46,412 nt of DNA from Microthrixaceae bacterium (GCA_020027475.1 JAHRAZ010000127.1:1-46412); one strand, 5' to 3'. Positions 33,923 to 42,652 are shown, numbered from the stretch's first letter. Notes: generated by a model from the letters alone, not told the origin. Translations and numbers: made by a program.

Positions 33923-33928
33923 ATCGTA
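33923..33928 (-). promoter_or_regulatory. Candidate -10 box for a leaderless small gene
   Basis: On the minus strand TACGAT (TANNNT) ends 6 bases before the ATG of the small membrane protein, which places the transcription start on the start codon. There is no Shine-Dalgarno sequence. Confidence 0.45.
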
Positions 33929-34032
33929 CAGCCCGCGAATGGACCTTGGCGCCGGTTTTTCCATCTCTGGGGGCAGGACTTCGAGAAACCGCGGGTCAGT
34001 CGACTCGGGATCGTTTCCCCAGGGAAGTCAGA

Positions 34033-35568
34033 TCAGCGGATCCTGGACATTCCCTTGCCCCAGAGGCCGCGAATGATGCGTTGCATCATCTTCTCACCAC
34101 TGCGGGAATAGGGATACTGCTGAGCCGTTTGTTTGCCACCGAATCGGTCAATCACGATCGGTTGGGCGTGACAGAAGCTCTTCACTCCGATTTCACCATT
34201 GGCTTGACCAACGCCGCTGTCGCCACGGCCGCCGAAGGGGGCCTCTGGGATGCCATAGGTGACGGACATGTCGTTGACCGACACGCTTCCCGTGTGGATC
34301 CTCGAAGCAATCCGCACACCGAATTCATCATCTGCGGTCCAGACACTTCCGGAGAGGCCATACGGCGAGTCGTTTGCCAATTTCACAGCCTCGTCGACGC
34401 TGGAGACCGAAACGATCGGAAGAACCGGACCGAAGGTCTCCTCCTGCATCACATCCATGTCCGGCGTCACGTCGCCGAGCACAGTCGGCTCGAAATACAA
34501 ACCCGGAAGCTTGTCGTTCTTGTGGCCACCGGCCAGCACCGTGGCTCCCGAAGCGACTGCGTCAGTGACATGCTGCTCAACCTTGTCCAGTTGTCGGTCC
34601 CAGAACATCGGCCCAACGTCGAACTCGCCGCTTGTGTCCTGCCTGAGGGCGTTGACCCGGTCCACGACACGGTCGGTGAAACCATCGACGATGTCCTCCA
34701 TCACATAGACACGCTCGGTCCCACAGCAATACTGACCGGTGTTGAACATCGATCCCGTGACAGCGCCACCTGCGGCGGTGTCGAGATCCGCATCAGAACA
34801 CACGATCATGGCATCGTTGCCGCCCAGTTCGAGGGTGCAGGGAATCAACTGGCGAGCGCATGACTCGGCGATCTTGCGCCCGGTGGCAACGCTGCCGGTG
34901 AAGTGGATCTTGTCCACGCCGCCATCCACCAGCGCAGCACCCGTCTCACCGTCGCCCATCGCCACCTGGATGACGCCGTCCGGAATACCGATCTCAGCGA
35001 AGAGGTCCACGGCGAGCTTTCCGGAGAAGGGAGTCACCTCCGAAGGTTTGACCACCACTGTGTTTCCGGCGATCAGGGCCTGGATCGCAGGGTTGAGGGA
35101 AAGGATCAGAGGGCCATTCCACGGCGATATGACTCCGACCACTCCGAGCGCTTGGTAGTGAACCTCAACTCGTTTCGTGAGTCTCAGGATGCCATGCAGG
35201 GAGAGCTTCTCGGTTTTCAGCCACTTGGGGGACTTCCTGGCCAGGAACGAGAGGGAGTCCGCCGCCGCAAAGATGTCCATCATCAGCACTTCGGTTCGAG
35301 GTTTGCCGGATTCTCCGACGATGACATCCACGAACTTGTCCTGGTTTCGGACAAGGTTTGCCAGCGCCCTCTTCAGGAACTCGGCCCGGAGTTCCACACC
35401 CATGGCTTCCCAGCCCGGTTGTGCGTCCCGAGCCCGCGAGAGGATGGATGCGATGTCGGCCTCGGTGGCGCACTCGAATTCGCCCACCTTTTCCAGCGTG
35501 GCAGGACTCGACAGTTCGAATCGTCGACGTCCTTGAGGTGACGCTTCGATGGCATTGACTATCGCCAT
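34033..35568 (-). CDS. NAD(P)-dependent aldehyde dehydrogenase
   Basis: This aldehyde dehydrogenase of 511 residues oxidises an aldehyde to the acid. The family motifs are PWNGPLILSLNPAIQALIAGNTVVVKPSE, the FTGSVATGRK loop, the general base Glu in LELGGND and the catalytic Cys in NTGQYCCGTERVYV, where two consecutive cysteines occur. The protein resembles succinate-semialdehyde or coniferyl-aldehyde dehydrogenase groups, but the substrate is not certain. AAGGGGGA precedes the ATG by 7 bases. The final 40 residues form a basic extension after the usual end. A cupin dioxygenase-like gene lies upstream on the same strand. Confidence 0.9.
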   Translation of the reverse strand: MAIVNAIEASPQGRRRFELSSPATLEKVGEFECATEADIASILSRARDAQPGWEAMGVELRAEFLKRALANLVRNQDKFVDVIVGESGKPRTEVLMMDIFAAADSLSFLARKSPKWLKTEKLSLHGILRLTKRVEVHYQALGVVGVISPWNGPLILSLNPAIQALIAGNTVVVKPSEVTPFSGKLAVDLFAEIGIPDGVIQVAMGDGETGAALVDGGVDKIHFTGSVATGRKIAESCARQLIPCTLELGGNDAMIVCSDADLDTAAGGAVTGSMFNTGQYCCGTERVYVMEDIVDGFTDRVVDRVNALRQDTSGEFDVGPMFWDRQLDKVEQHVTDAVASGATVLAGGHKNDKLPGLYFEPTVLGDVTPDMDVMQEETFGPVLPIVSVSSVDEAVKLANDSPYGLSGSVWTADDEFGVRIASRIHTGSVSVNDMSVTYGIPEAPFGGRGDSGVGQANGEIGVKSFCHAQPIVIDRFGGKQTAQQYPYSRSGEKMMQRIIRGLWGKGMSRIR

Positions 35569-35580
35569 ATGGATTCCCCC

Positions 35581-35614
35581 TTGAATGAATCATGAGTTTG
35601 AGTGAATCATGAGC
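35581..35614. repeat. Imperfect 17-bp tandem duplication upstream of the aldehyde dehydrogenase
   Basis: TTGAATGAATCATGAGT (35581-35597) is followed by TTGAGTGAATCATGAGC (35598-35614), with two differences. It lies 12 bases upstream of the aldehyde dehydrogenase ATG and could affect its leader. Confidence 0.75.
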
Positions 35615-35657
35615 CGACTGGCACCGGAACAGGTTACAGAAACTACTTTGCCGGCCT

Positions 35658-35745
35658 CAACGCACCGCATGGAATCCCCAGTAGGAGTCTCAGGGCCGCA
35701 CGGGCACCCAATGCCACACGAGATCCCAATGCACCGCATGGACTC
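35658..35745. repeat. 19-bp direct repeat with 17 matches
   Basis: CAACGCACCGCATGGAATC (35658-35676) recurs as CAATGCACCGCATGGACTC (35727-35745), separated by about 50 bases; a weaker copy (CAATGCCACACGAGATC) lies between them. It is in the gap between the aldehyde dehydrogenase and the cupin. Confidence 0.6.
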
Positions 35746-35760
35746 AAGCGCATCGGCAAT

Positions 35761-36237
35761 TCACTCAATGACGATCACAGGTGGATCCGCCACGCCGAAC
35801 TGCTCGGAACACATGGCTTTGTAGAACTCGTAGATGAATGCCGCGTCCACCACCATCTCGACGTTGTCGTCCTCATCGAGATTCAGATTGGCGCCGAAGA
35901 TCGTGAACCAGACATCTGTCGGTCCGTCCACGTCGGAGGGAACATGCAGTGTGTGTACCGAACCCGCGGGTTCGTGAAGATACGAACCTTCTGTGTTCAC
36001 CTGGTCCGGACTCTCCAGGTAATACCAACGACCAGAGACGGTGAAGGCGTATACCGGCCCGGTGTGTTTGTGCTTCTGAATCAGCGCTCCCGGGGTGAAG
36101 CGTTGGTGGACCACCCACACGCCGGTGGCGAGATCCACCTGCATGAGCTGGAGAAGTCCGAGATCCCCGAGATCCACCATTGGCAGGTCGGAATTGCCCC
36201 GATGTATCGCGGTGGGTGCGGGTTCGGTCAATGACAT
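35761..36237 (-). CDS. Cupin protein of the 2,4'-dihydroxyacetophenone dioxygenase family
   Basis: This 158-residue cupin has the metal-binding signature IQKHKHTGPVYAFTVSGRWYYLES (split here by strands) and, further on, HEPAGSVHTLHVP; the His, His, Glu and His ligands of the cupin site fit this pattern. Its closest-looking relatives include 2,4'-dihydroxyacetophenone dioxygenases, but many members have unknown reactions. AGGGGGAAT precedes the ATG by about 7 bases. It lies upstream of the aldehyde dehydrogenase gene with a 192-base gap containing repeats, so joint transcription is uncertain. Confidence 0.78.
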   Translation of the reverse strand: MSLTEPAPTAIHRGNSDLPMVDLGDLGLLQLMQVDLATGVWVVHQRFTPGALIQKHKHTGPVYAFTVSGRWYYLESPDQVNTEGSYLHEPAGSVHTLHVPSDVDGPTDVWFTIFGANLNLDEDDNVEMVVDAAFIYEFYKAMCSEQFGVADPPVIVIE

Positions 36238-36330
36238 GAGGCATTCCCCCTAACTCGCCGGCTCTGAGCCGAGCGACTCACACCCAAGTATGGATCAGCC
36301 TTGCAGGCCGCGCGGCATGCACCGGGTGAG

Positions 36331-37803
36331 TCAGTTCTTGGCCTTCTGGGGAGGCACCGGCAGGTGCCATGTGGCGGGTTTGACGAGGCCCTGAACAGAA
36401 TCCGGTCCCCACGTATCCGGCTCGTACAGCTCCACTGGGGGCGGCGACTTCAACAGAGGCTCCGCGACCTGCCAGAGTCGTTCGATTCCCTCCGCCCTCG
36501 TGAAAAGGGTTCGGTCACCCATCATCGCGTCGTGCAGCAGCCTCTCGTAGGCCTCCAGCTCGCAACGCGGATCGAAGTTCTGCTTGTAGGAGAACTTGAG
36601 CTGGGCCGGCCCCACCACCATCGCCGGGCCCGGTTCCTTGGATTGGAAGTTCACCTTGATCGACCCGGGTTCCCCGATCTCGAACACGAGCTCGTCGCCG
36701 TCGGTGGTCCGGCCAGCGGCAATCTGTTCGGTAAACAAGTCCATTGTTGGTTGCTTGAGTTTCACCGTGATCACTCGGCGGCTTTCCGGCATTCGTTTGC
36801 CTGTCCGCAGGTAGATGGGAACCCCATCCCAACGCTCGTTGTTGATTCTCGCCTCGAGGGCAATGAGCGTTTCTGTGTCCGAGTCGTCTGCCACTTGATC
36901 CGACTCGCGATACCCGACGTACTGGCCCCGCACCACCTTGGCCGGGTCCAGCAGTTCCAGAGCATTGAACACCTTCTGGCGGGCCTCGGCCATTCCCTGA
37001 TTGTCAAAGGATTTCGGAGCGTCCATCGCCACGAACCCGAGGGCCTGAAACAGGTGGGTAACCACCATGTCCTTGAATGCCCCGGTCTGTTCATAGAAAC
37101 CGATTCGGCCTTCAACACCAAGGGTCTCCGGTACGTCGATCTGCACGTTCGCCACATGGGTGGCGCACCACACAGGCTCGAACAGTCGATTGGAGAATCG
37201 AACGGCGAGGATGTTCTGTACATCCTCCTTGCCCAGGAAGTGATCAATCCGGAACACCTGTTCCTCCGCGAACACGCTGAGCAGCAGTTCGTTGAGCGCC
37301 CGAGCCGAGTCGTAGTCGGTACCGAACGGCTTTTCCAGGATCACCTTGGCCCCCGAATCAATCAGACCCGACGCACCCAGCCCCTTCACGATCCCCGACA
37401 TGGCCATGGGTGGGATGGACAAGTAGTACAGAACCTCGACGGAACTGCTCATCGATGCCTTGGCGGAGTCGACCTCGGTCGCCAGAGCCGACATGTCCGA
37501 CGCATCACTCGCCACATACGACAATCGTTCGGAAAAGCTGCTCCATTGATCGTCACTGAGTCCGCCTCGACCGAACTGGTCAACAGCTTCGCGGGCGAGG
37601 TCCCGGAACTCGTCGGTGGAAATGTCCTTTCGGGAGGTGCCGATGATCCGGAAACCAGGGGGCATCAGACCCACCTGTGCGAGGTGGAAGAACCCCGGCA
37701 ACAGCTTCCTGGCCGCCAGGTCACCACTGGCACCGAACAGCACGATCACATGATCGTCGGGCGGAACGGAACAACTCAGTTCTGTGTCTTCGGCAACCAT
37801 CAT
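36331..37803 (-). CDS. zwf: Glucose-6-phosphate dehydrogenase
   Basis: This enzyme of the oxidative pentose phosphate pathway, 490 residues, oxidises glucose 6-phosphate to 6-phosphogluconolactone, yielding NADPH (or NADH). The cofactor motif GASGDLAARKLLP is at 24-36, EKPFG at 157-161 and the catalytic RIDHFLGK at 185-192. AAGG precedes the ATG by 5 bases; a second ATG follows directly. The pgl stop codon is immediately next to this ATG, so they are coupled. It is the last gene of HAD-ppgK-gnd-pgl-zwf. Confidence 0.96.
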   Translation of the reverse strand: MMVAEDTELSCSVPPDDHVIVLFGASGDLAARKLLPGFFHLAQVGLMPPGFRIIGTSRKDISTDEFRDLAREAVDQFGRGGLSDDQWSSFSERLSYVASDASDMSALATEVDSAKASMSSSVEVLYYLSIPPMAMSGIVKGLGASGLIDSGAKVILEKPFGTDYDSARALNELLLSVFAEEQVFRIDHFLGKEDVQNILAVRFSNRLFEPVWCATHVANVQIDVPETLGVEGRIGFYEQTGAFKDMVVTHLFQALGFVAMDAPKSFDNQGMAEARQKVFNALELLDPAKVVRGQYVGYRESDQVADDSDTETLIALEARINNERWDGVPIYLRTGKRMPESRRVITVKLKQPTMDLFTEQIAAGRTTDGDELVFEIGEPGSIKVNFQSKEPGPAMVVGPAQLKFSYKQNFDPRCELEAYERLLHDAMMGDRTLFTRAEGIERLWQVAEPLLKSPPPVELYEPDTWGPDSVQGLVKPATWHLPVPPQKAKN

Positions 37804-38511
37804 TCAACCTTCACTGGGCTCGTCGGACATTGCGTCTGGATCCGCTGCGTCTGCGTCTGCCATTACGAGAGACTCTCCAGCAACCACGCGGCCTGCGGGA
37901 ATCGACTGATCGCCACTCAGCAAGCGGCTCAAAGCATCCTGTTTGGACGTACCGGAGACGACCCACATCAACTGGGTCGCCAGAGCGAGTCCCGGGTAGG
38001 TGAGAGTGATCCGCCGGTGTCCCTGATACATGCCTGTACAACCCACCAGGTCGGTCCTCTCTTCCAGAATCGGGTCATCCGGAATCAGGGAAGCCGTATG
38101 ACCATCCGGACCAAGACCCAGGTGCACGAGATCGAATTCCGCTGGAAGTGCCAATGCATAGGAATGTGCGGCCAGGGCGGTGGAATCGACATTGTTCGGG
38201 TCCACATCCGCGTCCATTGGCACAATTGTGGCCGGAACATCCGAAAGTGCCTCGCGCAGGTGAGTCAGATTTCGAGCCGGATCTCCGTCCGGCGCGAACC
38301 GTTCGTCCACCTGAAAGACATTCGTCCTGCTCCACGGCATGTCCATCCCCCGCAGATGGGAGAACATCTCCCACGGAGTTCGCCCTCCACTCACCGCGAA
38401 GTCAAACGAACCCCGGCCCTCGACCGAGCTGGTCGCCACCAACGCGACGTGTTCGGCGGCAGCGAATGCCAGAGCGTCGGAATCGGGGAAAACCCTGATG
38501 TTGTGTTCCAT
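37804..38511 (-). CDS. pgl: 6-Phosphogluconolactonase
   Basis: This 235-residue lactonase (Pgl/NagB-like fold) hydrolyses 6-phosphogluconolactone to 6-phosphogluconate. Typical segments are FDFAVSGGRTPWEMFSHLRG, FQVDERFAPDG, then LVHLGLGPDGHTASLIPD, which includes the catalytic His in the GPDGHTASL motif. It sits between gnd (8-base gap) and zwf (stop touching start). The length is normal. It has no clear Shine-Dalgarno sequence, which is consistent with coupling to gnd. Confidence 0.95.
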   Translation of the reverse strand: MEHNIRVFPDSDALAFAAAEHVALVATSSVEGRGSFDFAVSGGRTPWEMFSHLRGMDMPWSRTNVFQVDERFAPDGDPARNLTHLREALSDVPATIVPMDADVDPNNVDSTALAAHSYALALPAEFDLVHLGLGPDGHTASLIPDDPILEERTDLVGCTGMYQGHRRITLTYPGLALATQLMWVVSGTSKQDALSRLLSGDQSIPAGRVVAGESLVMADADAADPDAMSDEPSEG

Positions 38512-38519
38512 ACGAGCGG

Positions 38520-39551
38520 TCAGGAGTTCTTTTCTGCATGGCCGCCGAATTGTCCGCGCATCGCCGAAAGCACCTTGCCGGTGAAGTCACCGAGATCGCG
38601 GGACTCGAATCTTTCGTTGAGCGCAGAGCTGATGACCGAAGCAGGGACACCTTCCTCGATTGCGGCGATGGTGGTCCATCTGCCTTCACCGGAGTCGCTG
38701 ACCCGGCCCGCGAACCCCTCCAGGTCAGGGCTCTCCGCGAGCGCCGCGGCGGTGAGGTCAACCAACCATGATCCGATCACCGAACCGCGCCGCCACACCT
38801 CTGCCACCTCTGCAACATCAATGTCGTACTGGTAGTACTCGGGATGCCGCAGCGGTGCCGTCTCGGCGTCGATCTCCTGGGGATGCAGTCCCGCGTCGGC
38901 GTGTTTGATCACGCTCAAACCCTCGGCGATGGCCGCCATCATTCCGTATTCGACTCCGTTGTGCACCATCTTCACGAAGTGGCCGGCTCCGTTGGGGCCG
39001 CAGTGCAGGTAACCATCCTGGGCCGTGCCTTTTCCCGGTGTTCGCCCGGGCGTCGGATCCGCGGAGCCTTCGCCCGGCGCAATCGTCAACCAGATCGGTC
39101 CCAGCCGTTCAACAGGGCGATCTTCGCCACCGATCATCAAGGAGTAGCCGCGCTCCAGACCCCACACGCCGCCGCTGGTCCCACAATCGATGTAGTGAAT
39201 CTGTTTGCCAGACAGTTGCTTCGCCCGGTGGATGTCATCGCGGTAATAGGAGTTGCCACCGTCGATGATCGAATCACCAGCGGACAGAAGCCCCGAGAGC
39301 TCATCCACGGTTCCCTGGACGTATCCGGCCGGCACCATGATCCACACCGCGCGGGGGCCATCCAGTTTGCTCACCAAGTCGCTGAGGCTCTCGGCACCCG
39401 TTGCACCTTCGGGCACCAACTCGGAGACAGCCGCCTGATTGACGTCATAGACAACGCAGTGGTGTCCGTCCCGCATCAGTCGGCGAACGAGATTGGCACC
39501 CATTCGGCCAAGTCCGACCATTCCGAGCTGCATTGGGTGTTTGGTTGGCAT
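38520..39551 (-). CDS. gnd: 6-Phosphogluconate dehydrogenase, decarboxylating (short form)
   Basis: This 343-residue enzyme converts 6-phosphogluconate to ribulose 5-phosphate and CO2 with reduction of NAD(P)+. The Rossmann motif GLGRMGANL starts at residue 13; the substrate-binding DGGNSYYRDD and the catalytic KMVHNGVEYGMM are present. It is the short (about 300-340 residues) bacterial form, not the 470-residue Gnd of E. coli. It has a short charged insert (GEGSADPTPGRTPGKGTAQD) before the DGYLHCGPNGAGHFVK motif. GGAG precedes the ATG by 6 bases. It is part of the pentose phosphate operon. Confidence 0.95.
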   Translation of the reverse strand: MPTKHPMQLGMVGLGRMGANLVRRLMRDGHHCVVYDVNQAAVSELVPEGATGAESLSDLVSKLDGPRAVWIMVPAGYVQGTVDELSGLLSAGDSIIDGGNSYYRDDIHRAKQLSGKQIHYIDCGTSGGVWGLERGYSLMIGGEDRPVERLGPIWLTIAPGEGSADPTPGRTPGKGTAQDGYLHCGPNGAGHFVKMVHNGVEYGMMAAIAEGLSVIKHADAGLHPQEIDAETAPLRHPEYYQYDIDVAEVAEVWRRGSVIGSWLVDLTAAALAESPDLEGFAGRVSDSGEGRWTTIAAIEEGVPASVISSALNERFESRDLGDFTGKVLSAMRGQFGGHAEKNS

Positions 39552-39561
39552 TTCGTCTCCG

Positions 39562-39606
39562 TTGGCTTGATCCGGGCTGGCTTGATCCGGATTGACTTGA
39601 TCTGGC
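39562..39606. repeat. Three 15-bp tandem units between gnd and ppgK
   Basis: TTGGCTTGATCCGGG, CTGGCTTGATCCGGA and TTGACTTGATCTGGC follow head to tail (39562, 39577, 39592). They lie just upstream of the gnd ribosome-binding site within the operon. Confidence 0.8.
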
Positions 39607-39632
39607 TTGTGAATTGATGTGCGTTGAGTTCG

Positions 39633-40391
39633 TCAGGCCTGCGTCGATTCGTACGCCGCCATCGCGGCACCTACGACCCCGGCCTTGTTTCGCAGCATTG
39701 CCGGCCGCACCTCGGCTCGAACATCGATGTACTTGAGGTACTTGTGCGCCTTTTTCGACACACCGCCACCGATTATGAACAGCGTGGGTGTGAACAACTC
39801 CTCGACCATCTGAAAATACCGGTTCACTCTGTGTCCCCACTTCTTCCAGGACAGATCCTTGCGAACCCGCACAGAGGCGGCGGCATACTTCTCCGCGTCC
39901 GCTCCTCTGAATTCCAGATGGCCGAGCTCGGTGTTGGGTACCAGGATGCCGTCCACGAAGACGGCGCTGCCGATGCCGGTCCCGAGGGTCAGCACGATCA
40001 CAACCCCGTCGCAACCACGGCCCGCTCCGAAGCGCATCTCGGCGATTCCGGCGGCATCGGCGTCGTTCACGACCACTACTTGGCGGTCAAGTTCGGAGGA
40101 GAAGAATTCCGCCGCATCGACACCGATCCACGAGTCATCAATGTTCGCCGCGGTCAGGACAACTCCCCGCTGGACCACCGAAGGAATGGTGATCCCCACC
40201 GCCGTGGATTTGCCGGCGCTCTGAATCAGCTCGGCCATCACCGGAACCATCGACTCCGGCGTTGCCGGGTGGGGGGTGGGAATCCGGAACCTTTCGGTGA
40301 GGAGCTCGCCCGAATCAACCGACACCAAAGCAGCCTTGGTGCCAGTTCCGCCGAAATCGATTCCGATCGTGGGACCGTTCATGTCACCCAT
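39633..40391 (-). CDS. ppgK: Polyphosphate glucokinase
   Basis: This 252-residue ROK-fold sugar kinase phosphorylates glucose from inorganic polyphosphate (and in several actinobacteria also ATP). The phosphate loop DFGGTGTK is at 12-19, VLTLGTGIGSAVFVDG is the second phosphate motif, and the PPGK-type end WKKWGHRVNRYFQMVEELFTP then LFIIGGGVSKKAHKYLKY is clear. The CxCGxxGC zinc motif of other ROK proteins is absent, as in other PPGKs. ATG starts at 40391 or 40382 are equally plausible. It lies 5 bases after the HAD gene and upstream of gnd, coupling glucose entry to the pentose phosphate pathway. Confidence 0.92.
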   Translation of the reverse strand: MGDMNGPTIGIDFGGTGTKAALVSVDSGELLTERFRIPTPHPATPESMVPVMAELIQSAGKSTAVGITIPSVVQRGVVLTAANIDDSWIGVDAAEFFSSELDRQVVVVNDADAAGIAEMRFGAGRGCDGVVIVLTLGTGIGSAVFVDGILVPNTELGHLEFRGADAEKYAAASVRVRKDLSWKKWGHRVNRYFQMVEELFTPTLFIIGGGVSKKAHKYLKYIDVRAEVRPAMLRNKAGVVGAAMAAYESTQA

Positions 40392-40396
40392 TCCGT

Positions 40397-41230
40397 TCAG
40401 GCTAAGCCGGTAACCGGATCGTTGTGGCCAATCAGGTAATGACGGACCGCGTTCGCGAAACCGTCCTCATCATTGGAGTCGGTCACATACTCAGCTGATG
40501 CCTGCACCTGGTCACCGGCATTGCCCATCGCAATTGAGACCCCGCTGTTCGCGAACATGTCGACATCGTTCGGACCGTCGCCGATGCTGGCGAGTTCCGA
40601 CGTCTCCAATCCGAAGTGCTCGATCATGAAACGGGAGACCGCGCCCTTGTTCGCGTCCGGATGAGTTACGTCGACGTAGTAGGGCTGGGATCTGCTGACC
40701 GACACCTCGGTGCCCATCGATCCCTGGATCTGGAGTTCGGCAGTCTTGACGGCATCGTGATCATCGCCAACCCCCACAATGAGGCCGAACTCGTCCACGC
40801 CATCGAAACTGCTCACCAGCTCGGGCTCGAAACCCATGGTGGCCGAATGTTGACGCACATGGGGAGTCTCGTCATCGAGCACGTACCACTCCGAACCCGA
40901 ATAGGCCCATGGCTCGAGTCCGTGTTGCACGATCAAGGCGAAAAGGTCGTCGATCAACAACCCCGGTACCGCCTTCTGGCTTACGAGGCTCATGTCGGGA
41001 TTGACGACCGTTCCCCCGTTGAATGCTGCGATCGGACAAACGATTCGTAGGGGTTCGATGAGCATCAACATCCCGCGCGGTGGTCGTCCACTGGCAATGG
41101 CGAAATCCACGCCCATTTCGCGCAGAAGGCGAACCGACTTGATTGTGGCAGAGGTCAGTTCGTCGTCCGGAGTCACCAACGTGCCGTCCACATCCGACAG
41201 CAACAACTTGATGCGGTGATTGTCGTCCAT
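40397..41230 (-). CDS. HAD-superfamily sugar-phosphatase (Cof-type)
   Basis: This 277-residue HAD phosphatase has motif I LSDVDGTLVT with nucleophile Asp13 and acid/base Asp15, motif II IASGRPPRG, motif III Lys and motif IV GDGPNDVDMFANSG. The C2-type cap between motifs II and III places it in the Cof/YbiV group, which dephosphorylates sugar phosphates or nucleotide-derived compounds. It is the first gene of the operon with ppgK-gnd-pgl-zwf, so a role in clearing sugar phosphates is plausible but unproven. The ATG has no good ribosome site. Confidence 0.88.
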   Translation of the reverse strand: MDDNHRIKLLLSDVDGTLVTPDDELTSATIKSVRLLREMGVDFAIASGRPPRGMLMLIEPLRIVCPIAAFNGGTVVNPDMSLVSQKAVPGLLIDDLFALIVQHGLEPWAYSGSEWYVLDDETPHVRQHSATMGFEPELVSSFDGVDEFGLIVGVGDDHDAVKTAELQIQGSMGTEVSVSRSQPYYVDVTHPDANKGAVSRFMIEHFGLETSELASIGDGPNDVDMFANSGVSIAMGNAGDQVQASAEYVTDSNDEDGFANAVRHYLIGHNDPVTGLA

Positions 41231-41379
41231 GGTCGGGTCGTTGTCACCTTCGGCCGTTGTCCTCCAGGATGGTCGGCTGGATCAAATCCGGCTTCCATTC
41301 TGTTGCTGGACCCAGAACCCTACTGGCGACCGACAAACATCGGACTGAGTTTCGGAGATCCGGGCGAATCAGCCGGGGT

Positions 41380-41385
41380 TAGCGT
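41380..41385 (+). promoter_or_regulatory. Candidate -10 box for leaderless ndh
   Basis: TAGCGT, the same hexamer as before the TerC-family gene, ends 7 bases before the ndh ATG. There is no Shine-Dalgarno sequence, so a leaderless transcript is likely. Confidence 0.45.
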
Positions 41386-41392
41386 GTACACC

Positions 41393-42652
41393 ATGTCCCA
41401 ACGCCCGAAGGTCCTCATACTCGGCGCCGGCTTCGCCGGACTCGGAGCAGCCACGAAGCTGAAGAAGGCACATGTGGACGTAGTCCTCGTGGACAAGCAC
41501 GATTACCACACGTTCCAACCCATGATCTACCAGGTGGCAACCGACCTGCTCGCTCCCCAGACAGTGGCTCACCCGCTGCGCACCGCCATGGATCGCCAGC
41601 CAAATCTCGAGTTCGTGAAAGCTTCCGTTTCAGACATCGATCTGGAATCCAAGACCGTCAGCTTCAAGGATTGGGAGGACCAGACCTATGACTACCTGGT
41701 GGTGGGGCTGGGCACGGTGGTGAACTACTTCGGGACCGCCGGCGCCGAGGAGAACGCCTTTGCGATGTACACCCTCAACGACGCTGTTCGGGTGAAGAAC
41801 CACATGCTCAGGTTGTACGAGGACTCGATCAAGGCAGAGTCGCACTCATCGAGGATGCTCGACACCGTGATCGTTGGCGGTGGACCCACGGGAGTCGAGA
41901 TGGCCGGCGCCCTGGCACATTTGCTCAAGGAAAGCATGGGCGAGGACGCCCCGGGGCAGCAGGCAAGGATGGCGCAAATCACGCTTGTCGAACACGCCGA
42001 CCGACTTCTGACCATGTTCGACGAAGGTATGAGTTCATACGCCAAGGAAGAACTCGAACGGATCGGTGTAACGGTAAGACTCGCAGAGATGGTTTCCGAG
42101 ATCGGTCCCGAGTCAGTCACTCTCGCAACTGGTGAGGAGATCCACGCCACCACCACAATCTGGGGAGCCGGACTCAAGACCACAGAGATCGTGAGCAGAC
42201 TGTCCGACGACCTGCAGCACGGTCGCGTACCCGTGGAGCCCACGTTGAATCTGAAGACTCACCCAGAGGTCTATGTGATCGGCGATCAGGCCTGGATCAC
42301 CGATGCCAAAACACAGGAGGTTCTGCCACAGTTGGGTTCGGTGGCAATGCAGGCCGGGGAACACGTCGGCAAGACCATTGACCGGATGATTCGAATGCAC
42401 AAGGAACCACAGCCATTTCACTACCGCGACAGAGGTTCGATGGCCACCATCGGCAAGGGTGCAGCTGTGGCTGAGCTTCCACCCAACATCAAACTCACCG
42501 GTCGTCCGGCCTTCCTTCTGTGGGGTACCGTGCACCTCGCGCTGCTCACCGGTGCGGACAAGCGTGCAGCAGCGATGGCCAACTGGTTCTTCACCGCCAT
42601 GTCGAAAGACCGACCATCACAGGTGTTGATCGACCCTTCGGAAGAAGATTGA
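41393..42652 (+). CDS. ndh: Type II NADH dehydrogenase
   Basis: This single-subunit, non-proton-pumping NADH:quinone oxidoreductase has 419 residues. FAD binding is seen in LILGAGFAGLGAATKL (8-23), NADH binding in VIVGGGPTGVEMAGAL and the quinone-site region in QLGSVAMQAGEHVGKTI. It is peripheral on the membrane. With cydABDC in the same window it could provide a bypass chain from NADH to oxygen with little proton gain. The ATG is chosen at 41393 because the upstream frame is not conserved and a -10 box lies 7 bases in front. The downstream GH15 gene is on the same strand, 46 bases later. Confidence 0.92.
   Translation: MSQRPKVLILGAGFAGLGAATKLKKAHVDVVLVDKHDYHTFQPMIYQVATDLLAPQTVAHPLRTAMDRQPNLEFVKASVSDIDLESKTVSFKDWEDQTYDYLVVGLGTVVNYFGTAGAEENAFAMYTLNDAVRVKNHMLRLYEDSIKAESHSSRMLDTVIVGGGPTGVEMAGALAHLLKESMGEDAPGQQARMAQITLVEHADRLLTMFDEGMSSYAKEELERIGVTVRLAEMVSEIGPESVTLATGEEIHATTTIWGAGLKTTEIVSRLSDDLQHGRVPVEPTLNLKTHPEVYVIGDQAWITDAKTQEVLPQLGSVAMQAGEHVGKTIDRMIRMHKEPQPFHYRDRGSMATIGKGAAVAELPPNIKLTGRPAFLLWGTVHLALLTGADKRAAAMANWFFTAMSKDRPSQVLIDPSEED

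Noticed and set aside
36301-38835. A long (844-codon) plus-strand open frame opposite zwf, pgl and gnd.
   Set aside because: It lies fully antisense to three recognisable enzymes, has an Arg/His-rich composition without domains and is a by-product of their GC-rich codon use.
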